From Janthinobacterium sp. PC23-8 (GTDB lineage Bacteria; Pseudomonadota; Gammaproteobacteria; Burkholderiales; Burkholderiaceae_D): DNA of 64,000 nucleotides. The notes under the pieces are model-generated. The model was not told the DNA's origin. It did not search any database and saw nothing but the letters and a program-made list of their open reading frames with translations. The stretch lies in contig NZ_NJGY01000001.1 in the NCBI RefSeq assembly GCF_002250505.1, positions 920,151-984,150 on the forward strand, written 5' to 3'. Of the stretch, positions 33,159-43,284 are shown piece after piece (the stretch's first letter is position 1; every line of letters starts with the position of its first letter). Both the position numbers and the translations under genes were made by a program.

Positions 33159-36100
33159 CTATCGCTGCATCGACTCCCATACTTTTTGCAGGCGTTTCGC
33201 CGACACCGGCATTGGCGTGCGCAACTCCTGCGCAAACAGGGACACGCGCAACTCTTCGAGCATCCAGCGGAAATCGACCAGTTTCGGGTCGGTATTCTTG
33301 CCGGCCTGGCGGTCTTTTGCCTGGCGCAAGTACGGTGCGGCAGCGGACTGCCATTCGGCCATGAGCCTGGTGTCGCGGGCTGGGTCGGCGCGCAGCTTTT
33401 CCAGGCGCACGTTGATCGCCTTCAGGTAACGGGGGAAGTGCGACAGCTGCGTGTACTCGTTTTCCGTCAGGAAGCGTTTATGCACGAGGCCTTGCAACTG
33501 TGCCTGGATATCGGCTGCCGCCGGCGCCGCAATATTTTGCAGGCGCTTGGGCAAGCCGTGGAATTCCGTCAGCACTTGCGACAGCAGGCGGGCGATTTCA
33601 TTGACCAAGAGGACCAGGCGCGACTTGCCTTCCGCCTGGCGTTTGGAAAACGAAGCGGCGTCCAGCGGCAGCGGGTCTTGCAGGCAGGCGATGTCGATCG
33701 CCTTGTTGATGATTTGCTCGCGCAATTCTTCCTGCGAGCCCAGGGCCATGAACTGCATGCCCATCTGCTGCAGGCCAGGAATGCTTTTCTCGACGAACTT
33801 GATCTGCTCCTTCATCTGCAAGGCAAACAGGCGGCGCAGGCCGATGCGGTGCGTGCGCGCCGCCACCGTCGGGTCGTCGAACACTTCGAGATCGCAATGC
33901 GTACCCTTGTCGACCAGCGCCGGAAAGCCGATCAGGGTCAGCTTGCCCTGCACGATTTCGAGCAACTCCGGCAATTCACCAAAGGTCCAGCCCGTCAGGC
34001 CCATATGCTGGGCGACGGTATTGCCCGATGCGGCAGGCTTGGCCGCATTCCTGGCCGGCGCCGCCGACGCCTGCGACTGCAAGCGCGCGGCAACCTGGCT
34101 GCCGGCCACTTTCGCACCCGGCGTACCGGTACCCGGCATGCCGGCAGCGGAGACGCCCGACACCTCGGCCAGCTTTTGAAAACTCTGGCGCGCCTGGCCG
34201 CCGAATTCGGCTTGCAAGGTGGCCAGGTTGCGGCCCATGTCCAGTTGCCGGCCATGCTCGTCGATCACCTTGAAATTCATGAAGTGATGGGCAGGCAGGG
34301 TTTCCGGCTTGAAGTCGGTGGTCAAGACATTGATGGTGATCTGCGTGCGGATATCAAGGATAATCGCGTCGACCAGGTCGCCGCGTCCGAACACGCCCGC
34401 CTCGTGCACGCGCTCGCAGAATTTGGCCGCATAATCGGGCAGCGGCACGCAGTGGCGGCGCAGCTTTTGCGGCAACGATTTTAATAGCAGATGGACTTTT
34501 TCCTTCAGCATGCCCGGCACCAGCCATTCGCAGCGCTCGCGCGGCAACTGGTTCAAGGCATACAGCGGCACCGACAAGGTCACGCCATCGCGCACGCTGC
34601 CCGGCTCGAAGTGGTACGTCAGCCCCATTTCCAGGCCCGTCACCGACATGATTTTGGGGAACAGGTCGGTGGTCACGCCGGCCGCCTCGTGGCGCATCAG
34701 CTCTTCGCGGTTCAGGTACAGCAGCCTGGGGTTCTCGCGCGTGGCGTCCTTGTGCCATTTTTCGAAGCCGGCGCCATTGCACACGTCCGCCGGCAGCAGC
34801 TGGTCGTAGAAGGCCGCGATCAGTTCATCGTCAACCAGCACGTCCAGGCGCCGCGATTTGTGTTCGAGGTTTTCGATGTCCTTGATCAGTTTAAGGTTGT
34901 GCGCAAAGAACGGCGCGCGCGTGTCGAAGTCGCCGCCCACCAGCGCGTCGCGGATAAAGATCTCGCGCGCTTCCGGCAAATTGAAATTGCCGTAGTTGAT
35001 GCGGCGCTGGCTGTACACCACCAGGCCGTAAAGAGTCGCGCGTTCCGATGCGGTGACCTGCGCCGAACGTTTTTCCCAGCGCGGCTCGCCCCACGATTTT
35101 TTCAGCAGATGCTCGCCGACTTTTTCCAGCCACTCGGGCTGGATCTGCGCCACGCAGCGCGCGTACAGGCGCGTGGTGTCGACCAGTTCGGCCGCCATGA
35201 TCCACTTGCCCGGCTTTTTCAGCAGCGAAGAACCGGGCCAGATATGGAACTTGATGCCGCGCGCACCCAGATACCCCGCGCCCGGCTCGTCCTCGCCCTT
35301 GAAGCCGATATTGCCCAGCAAACCGGTCAGCAGCGCCATGTGCAAGTTGTCATACGTGGCCGGCGCTTCGTTCAGGCGCCAGCCCTGTTCCTTGACGATG
35401 GTGAGCAATTGCGAATGCACGTCGCGCCATTCGCGCAAGCGCATCTGCGACAGGAAGTTGGTGCGGCAATTGTCCTGCAACTGGCGGTTGGTTTTCTTGT
35501 GCTCGATGGCGGACTCGAACCAGCGCCAGATCTTCAGGTAGCTCAAGAACTCCGATTTTTCATCGGCAAATTTCTTGTGCGCTTCATCGGCCGCCTGCTG
35601 GTGTTCCATCGGCCGGTCGCGCGGGTCCTGCACCGATAGCGCCGAGGCGACGATCAGCACTTCGTTCAGGCAGGCGTTGTCCAGCGCGGCCAAAATCATG
35701 CGGCCCACGCGCGGGTCCAGCGGCAGCTTGGCCAGCTTGTTGCCCAGCGGCGTAAGCCGGTTGACGTCATCGACGGCGCCCAGTTCCTGCAGCAGCTGGT
35801 AGCCGTCGGCGATCGCGCGCGCCAGCGGCGGCTCGATGAACGGGAAAGTCTCCACGTCCGTCAGGTGCAGGGACTTCATGCGCAAAATGACGGCCGCCAG
35901 CGAGGATCGCAATATTTCCGGCTCGGTGAATTTCGGGCGCAGCAAATAATCCTGCTCTTCATACAGGCGGATGCAGACGCCGTCGGCGACGCGGCCGCAA
36001 CGCCCGGCGCGCTGGTTGGCGGCCGACTGCGCGATCGGTTCGACCTGCAGCTGCTCCACTTTATTGCGGTAGCTGTAGCGCTTGACGCGCGCCAGGCCCG

Positions 36101-37229
36101 CGTCGACCACGTAGCGGATGCCGGGCACGGTCAGCGAGGTTTCCGCCACGTTGGTGGCAAGCACGATGCGGCGCGCATTGCTGGTCCTGAACACGCGCTC
36201 CTGTTCTTCGGCCGACAGGCGGGCGAACAGCGGCAGGATCTCCACGTGCGGCGGATGGTGCTTGCGCAGCGCTTCGGCGCAGTCGCGGATCTCGCGCTCG
36301 CCCGGCAGGAATACCAGCACGTCGCCCGAGCCGATGCGGCACAGTTCTTCCACGCCATCGACCACGGCGTCCATCAGGTCGCGTTTTTCGCGCGCAGCGG
36401 CGGTGCGCTGGCCAGGCTTGTCGGCGTTGGCGCCCGCACCGGGCATGGCCACCTGTTCGCGCTCGACCGGACGATAGCGCACTTCCACCTGGTACAGGCG
36501 GCCCGACACTTCGATCACGGGCGCCGGTTTGTCAAGCGTGCCGAAGTGGCGCGCAAAGCGCTCGGCGTCGATGGTGGCCGAGGTGATGATGATTTTCAGG
36601 TCGGGCCGGCGCGGCAGCAGCTGCTTCAGATACCCGAGCAGGAAATCGATGTTCAGGCTGCGTTCGTGCGCCTCATCGATGATGATGGTGTCGTAGTTTT
36701 TCAGCAGCGGATCGGTCTGTGTCTCGGCCAGCAAGATACCGTCCGTCATCAGCTTGACCGATGCGCCTTTTGTCAGCGTATCGGCAAAGCGGACTTTAAA
36801 ACCCACCGTGACGCCCAGCGGCGTGCCCAGTTCCTGCGCGATGCGCTTGGCCGTCGACGAGGCGGCGATACGGCGCGGCTGGGTGTGGCCGATCATGCCC
36901 TTCTGGCCGCGTCCCAGTTCCAGGCAGATCTTCGGCAACTGGGTGGTCTTGCCCGAACCCGTTTCGCCCGACACGATGATGACCTGGTTTTCCTGCAGCG
37001 CTTTGGCGATTTCGGCGCGCCGGCCCGAGACCGGCAAGTCTTCCGGATAGGTGATCGGCGGCAGCGGATTGCGGAACGCTTGTTCCGCTTCGCGCGCGGC
37101 GCGGGCGGCCTCGCGCGCTTCGCGGCTTGGCGGCGCTTGCCGGCTACCGGGCGCACGCTGGCGAGCCTCCGGATTGGGCACATTCGCAACAGTGGAAGGA
37201 GGGGAAGACTTATTGCTGGCTGAAGACAT
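33159..37229 (-). CDS. hrpA: ATP-dependent RNA helicase HrpA
   Basis: A 1356-residue DEAH-box helicase of full HrpA length. Walker A SGETGSGKTTQLPK lies near residue 90, the DEAH box in IIDEAHERSLNIDF near 190, and SATIDAERF and QRAGRCGR follow in order. The helicase-associated, OB-fold and long HrpA C-terminal (DUF3418) regions come next. HrpA unwinds mRNA and rescues stalled ribosomes in bacteria. The N-terminus is a disordered Pro/Arg-rich leader. It is convergent with the PRC-barrel gene (15-bp gap) and divergent from argA. Confidence 0.95.
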   Translation of the reverse strand: MSSASNKSSPPSTVANVPNPEARQRAPGSRQAPPSREAREAARAAREAEQAFRNPLPPITYPEDLPVSGRRAEIAKALQENQVIIVSGETGSGKTTQLPKICLELGRGQKGMIGHTQPRRIAASSTAKRIAQELGTPLGVTVGFKVRFADTLTKGASVKLMTDGILLAETQTDPLLKNYDTIIIDEAHERSLNIDFLLGYLKQLLPRRPDLKIIITSATIDAERFARHFGTLDKPAPVIEVSGRLYQVEVRYRPVEREQVAMPGAGANADKPGQRTAAAREKRDLMDAVVDGVEELCRIGSGDVLVFLPGEREIRDCAEALRKHHPPHVEILPLFARLSAEEQERVFRTSNARRIVLATNVAETSLTVPGIRYVVDAGLARVKRYSYRNKVEQLQVEPIAQSAANQRAGRCGRVADGVCIRLYEEQDYLLRPKFTEPEILRSSLAAVILRMKSLHLTDVETFPFIEPPLARAIADGYQLLQELGAVDDVNRLTPLGNKLAKLPLDPRVGRMILAALDNACLNEVLIVASALSVQDPRDRPMEHQQAADEAHKKFADEKSEFLSYLKIWRWFESAIEHKKTNRQLQDNCRTNFLSQMRLREWRDVHSQLLTIVKEQGWRLNEAPATYDNLHMALLTGLLGNIGFKGEDEPGAGYLGARGIKFHIWPGSSLLKKPGKWIMAAELVDTTRLYARCVAQIQPEWLEKVGEHLLKKSWGEPRWEKRSAQVTASERATLYGLVVYSQRRINYGNFNLPEAREIFIRDALVGGDFDTRAPFFAHNLKLIKDIENLEHKSRRLDVLVDDELIAAFYDQLLPADVCNGAGFEKWHKDATRENPRLLYLNREELMRHEAAGVTTDLFPKIMSVTGLEMGLTYHFEPGSVRDGVTLSVPLYALNQLPRERCEWLVPGMLKEKVHLLLKSLPQKLRRHCVPLPDYAAKFCERVHEAGVFGRGDLVDAIILDIRTQITINVLTTDFKPETLPAHHFMNFKVIDEHGRQLDMGRNLATLQAEFGGQARQSFQKLAEVSGVSAAGMPGTGTPGAKVAGSQVAARLQSQASAAPARNAAKPAASGNTVAQHMGLTGWTFGELPELLEIVQGKLTLIGFPALVDKGTHCDLEVFDDPTVAARTHRIGLRRLFALQMKEQIKFVEKSIPGLQQMGMQFMALGSQEELREQIINKAIDIACLQDPLPLDAASFSKRQAEGKSRLVLLVNEIARLLSQVLTEFHGLPKRLQNIAAPAAADIQAQLQGLVHKRFLTENEYTQLSHFPRYLKAINVRLEKLRADPARDTRLMAEWQSAAAPYLRQAKDRQAGKNTDPKLVDFRWMLEELRVSLFAQELRTPMPVSAKRLQKVWESMQR

Positions 37230-37285
37230 TGTTTTTTACAGGTATTTTAAGCGCGCACATCGCGCAGCGAATTATAATGCGCTTA

Positions 37286-38596
37286 ATGGAAAACCCTACC
37301 CAATTCGTCCAATGGCTGCGCTCCGTCGCGCCCTACATCCACGCCTTTCGCGGCAAGACCTTCGTGGTCGCCTTCCCCGGTGAACTCGTCAGCGCCGGGG
37401 CGCTGCAGGTACTGGCCCATGACTTGTCTCTGCTGCATGCGCTCGATATCAATGTGACCGTGGTCTACGGCTCGCGTCCGCAGGTGGCCGAACAACTGGC
37501 GCTGCGTAACGTCGAAGGCCGTTTTCACAACGGCGTACGGATTACCGACATCGCCGCGCTCGAGTGCGCGAAAGAAGCGGCCGGCGAATTGCGCCTCGAT
37601 ATCGAGGCCGCCTTCAGCCAGGGCTTGCCCAATACGCCGATGTCGAACGCGGCGATCCGTATTATTTCCGGCAACTTCATCACGGCGCGTCCGCTGGGCG
37701 TGATCGATGGCGTGGACCTGGAACTGACCGGCATCACGCGCAAGGTCGACGCCGAAACCATCCACTCCATCCTCGGCTCCGACGGCCTGGTGCTGCTGTC
37801 GCCGCTGGGCTTTTCGCCGACCGGCGAAGCGTTCAACCTGACCATGGAAGACGTGGCGTGCAGCGCGGCCATCGCCCTGCATGCCGACAAACTGATCTTC
37901 ATTACCGAAACGCCGATGATGGCCGACGCCACCGGCGTGGAAATTCGCGAGCTGTCCTCGCACCAGGCCGAAGCCGTGCTGATGGCGGGCTTTTTGCCGG
38001 ACGCCACCGCCTTCTACCTGAAACACTGCGTCAAGGCCTGCCACAACGGCGTGGACCGCTCGCACATCGTGCCGTTCACCATGGACGGCTCGGCCCTGCT
38101 GGAATTATTTACCCACGATGGCGTGGGCACCATGATCAGCCATGAAAACCTGGAAAGCCTGCGCCAGGCCACCATCGAAGACGTGGGCGGCATCATCAAG
38201 CTGATCGAACCGATGGAAGCGGACGGCACCCTGGTCAAACGCGGCCGCGAGCTGATCGAACGCGAAATCGATTATTTCTCCGTCATCGAGCACGATGGCG
38301 TGATCTTCGGCTGCGCCGCGCTGTACCCGTTCCCGGCCGAGAAAATGGCCGAAATGGCCTGCCTGATCGTCAACCCGGAAGTGCAGACCCAGGGCGACGG
38401 CGAGCGCATCCTGAAGCACATGGAAAACCGCGCGCGCGCCGCCGGTCTGACCAAGCTGTTCGTGCTGACCACGCGTACCTCGCACTGGTTCAAGAAACGC
38501 GGCTTTTTGCCGGCCACCGTCGACGATTTGCCGAAGGACCGCCAGCATATGTATAACTGGCAGCGCAAATCGCAGGTGCTGATCAAGACCTTGTAA
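37286..38596 (+). CDS. argA: amino-acid N-acetyltransferase (N-acetylglutamate synthase) ArgA
   Basis: A 436-residue ArgA catalysing acetyl-CoA + L-glutamate to N-acetylglutamate, the first step of arginine synthesis. The N-terminal amino-acid-kinase-like domain (residues 1 to about 285, FVVAFPGELVSAG onward) senses arginine. The C-terminal GNAT domain contains CLIVNPEVQTQGDGERIL. The start MENPTQFVQWLR at 37286 matches the family; ATG 37277 is an in-frame alternative. A TATAAT at 37273-37278 overlaps the upstream ATG, which would place the transcript start at about 37285 and suggests a leaderless or near-leaderless mRNA. A strong terminator follows. Divergent from hrpA. Confidence 0.95.
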   Translation: MENPTQFVQWLRSVAPYIHAFRGKTFVVAFPGELVSAGALQVLAHDLSLLHALDINVTVVYGSRPQVAEQLALRNVEGRFHNGVRITDIAALECAKEAAGELRLDIEAAFSQGLPNTPMSNAAIRIISGNFITARPLGVIDGVDLELTGITRKVDAETIHSILGSDGLVLLSPLGFSPTGEAFNLTMEDVACSAAIALHADKLIFITETPMMADATGVEIRELSSHQAEAVLMAGFLPDATAFYLKHCVKACHNGVDRSHIVPFTMDGSALLELFTHDGVGTMISHENLESLRQATIEDVGGIIKLIEPMEADGTLVKRGRELIEREIDYFSVIEHDGVIFGCAALYPFPAEKMAEMACLIVNPEVQTQGDGERILKHMENRARAAGLTKLFVLTTRTSHWFKKRGFLPATVDDLPKDRQHMYNWQRKSQVLIKTL

Positions 38597-38607
38597 ATAC
38601 CATCAAC

Positions 38608-38647
38608 AAAAACGGCCGCCATGCATTGCACATGGCGGCCGTTTTTT
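38608..38647. terminator. strong bidirectional terminator between argA and kdsB-kdsC
   Basis: A 12-bp perfect stem (ACGGCCGCCATG / CATGGCGGCCGT, loop 7 nt) is flanked by AAAAA on the left and TTTTTT on the right. It therefore terminates both argA and the convergent KDO gene, whose stop codon lies within the T-run. Confidence 0.92.
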
Positions 38648-39949
38648 ATTGGGCCACCCTGCCCATCACGGTGGAAAAACCTTCGGCCGAACCGAAGACA
38701 TGCTCCTTGCCCTGGGCGACCAGGATGGCGTCGGCCAGTTCGCGGAACGCGCCCTTGCCGCCTTCCTTGACCAGCACGGCGCTGGCGCGCGCCTGCACAT
38801 AGACGGGGGCGTCGGCCACCGCATACGACAGGCCGCAGGCGGCAAACGCGGGCAGGTCGATGCTGTCGTCGCCGATGCAGACGGTCTCATTGACGCCGGC
38901 ACCGGCTTGCTCCATCAGCGCGCGGCAGGCGGCGTGCTTGTCCTTCACGCCGAACTGGTACAGGGTGATGCCCAGGTCGGCCACGCGCTTGCGCAGGGTG
39001 GGCGAATCGCGGCCGGATAGTACCGCCACGCGCACGCCGTTTTCTTCCAGCAGGCGCATGCCCAGGCCGTCGCGCACATGGAAGCGCTTCAGGCATTCGC
39101 CGGTGGCGTCATAGTAAATGCCGCCGTCGGTCAGCACGCCGTCGACGTCGGTAATCACCAGTTTGATATCAGCCAAGGTCGCAGCCAAGGTCGGCAAGGA
39201 CGCCGGCAGCTCGCCTGCCATCAGCGCCCTCACGCGCGCCAGGCACTCGGGCGTATCGACGCCGGGGCCGGAAGGCGCCACCTCGAAGGCGCGGATGCGC
39301 AGGCCGGCCGCCAGCAAGCGCAACTGCTCGAGCTTTTCGGCCTGCTCCAGCATCGCTGCCGGCAGTTTTGAATACGCGGCCAGCACCTCGCGCCGGTAGG
39401 CATACACGCCCACATGTTTCAAATACTGCGCCGGCGCCTCGTCGCGCGCAAAGGGAATCGCCGCGCGGCTGAAATACAGGGCGTCGCCATTGGCCGCCAG
39501 CACCACCTTGACGGTATTCGGATTGCGCGCTTCCACAGCATCGATGGCATGGTACAAGGTGCCGACCTGCACCGCGCTGTCAACGCGCATGCCGTCGGCC
39601 AGCAAGGCGATGTCGCCCGGGCGCACCAAAGGCTCGTCGCCCTGCAGGTTGATATAGATGTCGGCGTCCACCGTTTGCATCACCTCAACCAGGCGGTCGG
39701 TGCCGGACGGATGCTCAGGCAAGGTCATCACGCAACGCCCGCCAAAGCCGCGCACGGCGTCGGCCACGCGCAGGTCGTCGGTGGCCACCACCACCGTATC
39801 GACACCAGGCACTTGCAGCGCCCGTTCGTACACATGCTGCACCATCGGCTTGCCGAGGATCTCAAGCAGCGGTTTGCCTCGCAGGCGGGTCGAGGCGTAG
39901 CGGGCCGGAATGACAATGGCCAGGCGCGGTGTCAATTTACCGTTTTCCA

Positions 39950-39950
<1 letters not shown>
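38646..39950 (-). CDS. bifunctional KdsB-KdsC: CMP-KDO synthetase fused to KDO-8-phosphate phosphatase
   Basis: A 434-residue fusion of two KDO-pathway enzymes. Residues 1-250 are KdsB (IVIPARYASTRLRGKPL at 13-29, VVVATDD, INLQGDEPLV at 100-109), which activates KDO with CTP. Residues 262-434 are KdsC, a HAD phosphatase with the nucleophile motif DVDGVLTDG (D268, D270), RDGLGMRLLEENG, VLSGR and GDDSIDLPAF, which dephosphorylates KDO-8-P. The enzymes are usually encoded separately at about 250 and 175 residues. The order of catalysis (phosphatase before synthetase) is opposite to the domain order. Its start overlaps the kdsA stop by one base (TAATG). It works with KdsA in lipopolysaccharide core synthesis. 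Confidence 0.94.
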
Positions 39951-40925
<975 letters not shown>

Positions 40926-40983
40926 AACCACAAGCGGCGCGGCCAGCCAGCCATGCCAGCCGGTAGCGCCGCGCAAAGTGCCT

Positions 40984-40989
40984 TATAAT
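40984..40989 (+). promoter_or_regulatory. -10 element of yggX
   Basis: A consensus TATAAT lies 35 bp before the yggX start. The -35 region is weak, suggesting activator dependence or the nearby palindromic operator. Confidence 0.5.
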
Positions 40990-41023
40990 CACGCTTTATC
41001 TTTACACCGATTCAGGAGCACAG

Positions 41024-41296
41024 ATGGCCCGCACTATCCATTGCGTCAAACTCAACAAAGAAGCCGAAGGACTGGACTTGCCGCCGTACCCGGGCGAACT
41101 GGGCAAGAAAATTTACGAATCGGTCTCGAAAGAAGCCTGGGCCGCCTGGCTCAAGCACCAGACCATGCTGGTCAATGAAAACCGTCTGAACCTGGCCGAC
41201 GCGCGCGCCCGCAAATACCTGGCCACGCAGATGGAAAAGCACTTCTTCGGCGACGGCGCCGACGCCGCCATGGGTTACGTGCCGCCAACAGAATAA
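41024..41296 (+). CDS. yggX: Fe(2+)-trafficking / oxidative-damage-protection protein YggX
   Basis: A 90-residue protein matching YggX throughout: [18 protein letters not shown] with the conserved Cys7, [35 protein letters not shown] and [12 protein letters not shown]. YggX helps protect and repair iron-sulfur clusters and interacts with iron traffic. A good AGGAG is placed 7 nt before the ATG. A strong terminator follows, so it is monocistronic. The usual neighbour mutY is not in the window. Confidence 0.96.
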   Translation: MARTIHCVKLNKEAEGLDLPPYPGELGKKIYESVSKEAWAAWLKHQTMLVNENRLNLADARARKYLATQMEKHFFGDGADAAMGYVPPTE

Positions 41297-41303
41297 GTTG
41301 TAT

Positions 41304-41324
41304 GCCCGTGACGGCGTCACGGGC
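41304..41324 (+). terminator. intrinsic terminator of yggX
   Basis: A near-continuous 10-bp palindromic stem (GCCCGTGACG / CGTCACGGGC) starts 7 bp after the stop and is followed by AGTTTCATTT. The stem is very stable although the T-tract is interrupted. Confidence 0.75.
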
Positions 41325-41325
41325 A

Positions 41326-41377
41326 GTTTCATTTCTCGGTTTCATTTCTCAGTTTCACGCCACAGTTTCACGCCACC
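41326..41377. repeat. four tandem 13-bp repeats (GTTTCA-NNNNNNN) upstream of the membrane protein gene
   Basis: Units are GTTTCATTTCTCG, GTTTCATTTCTCA, GTTTCACGCCACA and GTTTCACGCCACC, in perfect 13-bp phase. A fifth, GTTTCACGGCATC, begins at 41385 after a 7-bp insertion. The first two and the second two form sub-pairs, consistent with slippage duplications. The array lies between the yggX terminator and the next ATG at 41487. Confidence 0.85.
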
Positions 41378-41486
41378 TCAAGCCGTTTCACGGCATCCCT
41401 CCTCTGTTTCGTCGCAGTGCGCTCGCCGCCGTCGCCGCTGGCAGGCACAGTACGTCCATCGACAACGACTTTTCAAGGCGCACACC

Positions 41487-42008
41487 ATGCAACAGCTCTT
41501 CAGCCACACCCCCCTCTACGTCTGGGCCATCCTGGCGTTTCTCGTGTATCGCGGCGTGCTGGCCAGCCGCGCCCGTGAAGTGAGCTTGCGCAAGCTGTGC
41601 ATCATTCCGCTGGTGATGCTGGCGCTGTCGCTGTCCGGCGTGCATGGCAGTTTCGGCTTCGACGGCATGGCGCCCTACGCCTGGACGGCGGGCGCCCTGG
41701 CCGGCGGCCTTCTCGCCTGGAGCATGACCAAGCCGCGCCAGTTGCTGGCCTTGCCGCAACAGGGCAGCGTACGGGTGGCCGGCAGCTGGCTGCCATTGGC
41801 GCTGATGCTGGCGATCTTTTGCATGAAATATGCGGTAGCGGTCAGCCTGGCGATGCATCCCGCTTATGCCCATGCCACCGGTTTCGTGCTGACCGTCTGC
41901 CTGCTGTATGGCGTCTTCAGCGGCCTCTTTCTGGGCGGTTTGCTGCGCACGCTGGCTGTGTATCGCCAGGCACAAATGACTGGCGGCCCACACGGGGCCG
42001 CCATCTGA
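41487..42008 (+). CDS. multi-pass membrane protein (DUF6622-like)
   Basis: A 173-residue hydrophobic protein with about five TM helices (YVWAILAFLVYRG, LCIIPLVMLALSLSG, YAWTAGALAGGLLAW, WLPLALMLAIFCMKYAV, VLTVCLLYGVFSGLFLGGLL). MQQLFSHTPLYVWAILAFLVYRG matches the start of a conserved uncharacterised proteobacterial family (probably DUF6622). The frame is open from 41298, but the upstream part is the tandem-repeat DNA, so ATG 41487 is taken. Function unknown. It follows yggX and its terminator. Confidence 0.8.
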   Translation: MQQLFSHTPLYVWAILAFLVYRGVLASRAREVSLRKLCIIPLVMLALSLSGVHGSFGFDGMAPYAWTAGALAGGLLAWSMTKPRQLLALPQQGSVRVAGSWLPLALMLAIFCMKYAVAVSLAMHPAYAHATGFVLTVCLLYGVFSGLFLGGLLRTLAVYRQAQMTGGPHGAAI

Positions 42009-42033
42009 AACAACGGTGCCGAGGATCAGTACA

Positions 42034-42711
42034 TCAGTAGATCAAGGTACGCACGCCTTCAGGCGTACCGAGCAAACACACATTGGCGCCGCGTGCGGCG
42101 AACAAGCCCACGGCAATCACGCCGACGATCTGGTTGATCTGCTGCTCCAGCGCCACCGGATCGACAATCTTCAAGCCCAGCACGTCGATGATCTCGCCGC
42201 CGTTGTCGGTAATAAAGGCTTCATCGCTGCCGGGCTTCAGACGCAAGCGCGGCGTGCCGCCCAGTGCGGCCAGCTGGCGCGAGACGGCGGCGCGCGCCAT
42301 CGGCACCACTTCCACCGGCAGCGGGAAGGCGCCCAGGGTCTCGACCAGCTTGGAGCCGTCGGCGATGCAGACGAACTGTTTCGCCACCGACGCCACGATC
42401 TTCTCGCGCGTCAACGCCGCGCCGCCGCCCTTGATCATGGCGCCGCTGGCCGTGATTTCGTCGGCGCCGTCGATATACACGGCGATTTCGCTCACATCGT
42501 TCAGGTCGAACACGGCGATGCCGTGGCTGGCCAGGCGCGCGGCGGTCGCTTCGGACGAGGCGACCGCGCCCTTGATGCTGTCCTTGATACTGGCCAGTTC
42601 ATCGATAAAAAAGTTGGCGGTAGAGCCGGTACCGACACCGATGATTTCGCCTTTCACGACATAATCAATGGCGGTACGGGCTACGGCTTGTTTCAATTCG
42701 TCTTGGGTCAT
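42034..42711 (-). CDS. rpiA: ribose-5-phosphate isomerase A
   Basis: A 225-residue RpiA interconverting ribose-5-phosphate and ribulose-5-phosphate in the non-oxidative pentose phosphate pathway. Signatures are [22 protein letters not shown] with catalytic Asp residues, [14 protein letters not shown] (Glu/Lys active site) and DNGGEIIDV. The start [18 protein letters not shown] is standard. It stands alone, near but not in the sugar-metabolism cluster at 45.5-56 kb. The stop is 25 bp from the convergent membrane protein. Confidence 0.96.
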   Translation of the reverse strand: MTQDELKQAVARTAIDYVVKGEIIGVGTGSTANFFIDELASIKDSIKGAVASSEATAARLASHGIAVFDLNDVSEIAVYIDGADEITASGAMIKGGGAALTREKIVASVAKQFVCIADGSKLVETLGAFPLPVEVVPMARAAVSRQLAALGGTPRLRLKPGSDEAFITDNGGEIIDVLGLKIVDPVALEQQINQIVGVIAVGLFAARGANVCLLGTPEGVRTLIY

Positions 42712-42831
42712 GGCAGGCAGGGTAAAGTGGGAATGGCGCTATTTTACTGGATCGCCGGACCGGCAAACATGGTCAAGGGCGACGCAGCAACTGACTGCGG
42801 GTGGAAGTCCTTGCATTTTTCGTCCTGGGGC

Positions 42832-42848
42832 AATTCGCATGGCGAATT
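42832..42848. promoter_or_regulatory. inverted repeat in the rpiA / CheY-like divergent region
   Basis: AATTCGC-ATG-GCGAATT is a perfect 7-bp inverted repeat with a 3-bp spacer, 66 bp upstream of the CheY-like start. It is an operator candidate without an assigned regulator. Confidence 0.35.
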
Positions 42849-42913
42849 ATCAGGTGCTGCGGCAATCTATGCGAAAATGTCACATTGACAGAGATGACGC
42901 CTCAGGAATACAA

Positions 42914-43282
42914 ATGGATCACAGTAAACAGGTACTGGTTGTCGATGACAGCCGCGTTTCACGTTTGATGGCGCATCAATTTATTCTCAGCAAACATGCC
43001 ACCTGGCAGATCACTGAAGCGGCCACGGGCGAGGAAGCGCTGGAGAAAGTCAAGGCGCTGAACCCCTACCTGATCCTGCTGGACGTGAATATGCCGGGCA
43101 TGGGCGGCGTGGCCACCGCCGAGCAGTTGCGCGCCCTGTATCCGCAGACCCATATCTTCCTGGTCACGGCCAATGTGCAAAACGCCATCCGCAACCGCGC
43201 CAGCGAACTGAAAGTAGGCTTCATGGAAAAGCCGATCACGGAAACGCGCATCCACCAGCTGATCGATACGCTGGAAGCCTGA
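42914..43282 (+). CDS. single-domain response regulator (CheY-like)
   Basis: A 122-residue receiver domain without an output domain. Acidic pocket D11/D12, phospho-acceptor D57 (LLDVNMPGMGG), a Thr in FLVTAN and a Lys in FMEKPI are all present. The ATG at 42914 gives MDHSKQVLVVDDSR. Its stop is followed 2 bp later by the CheC-like gene, so the two are one unit. It probably works as a phosphorylatable signal carrier whose phosphatase is the adjacent CheC-like protein. The cognate kinase is not in the window. Confidence 0.92.
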   Translation: MDHSKQVLVVDDSRVSRLMAHQFILSKHATWQITEAATGEEALEKVKALNPYLILLDVNMPGMGGVATAEQLRALYPQTHIFLVTANVQNAIRNRASELKVGFMEKPITETRIHQLIDTLEA

Positions 43283-43284
43283 AC

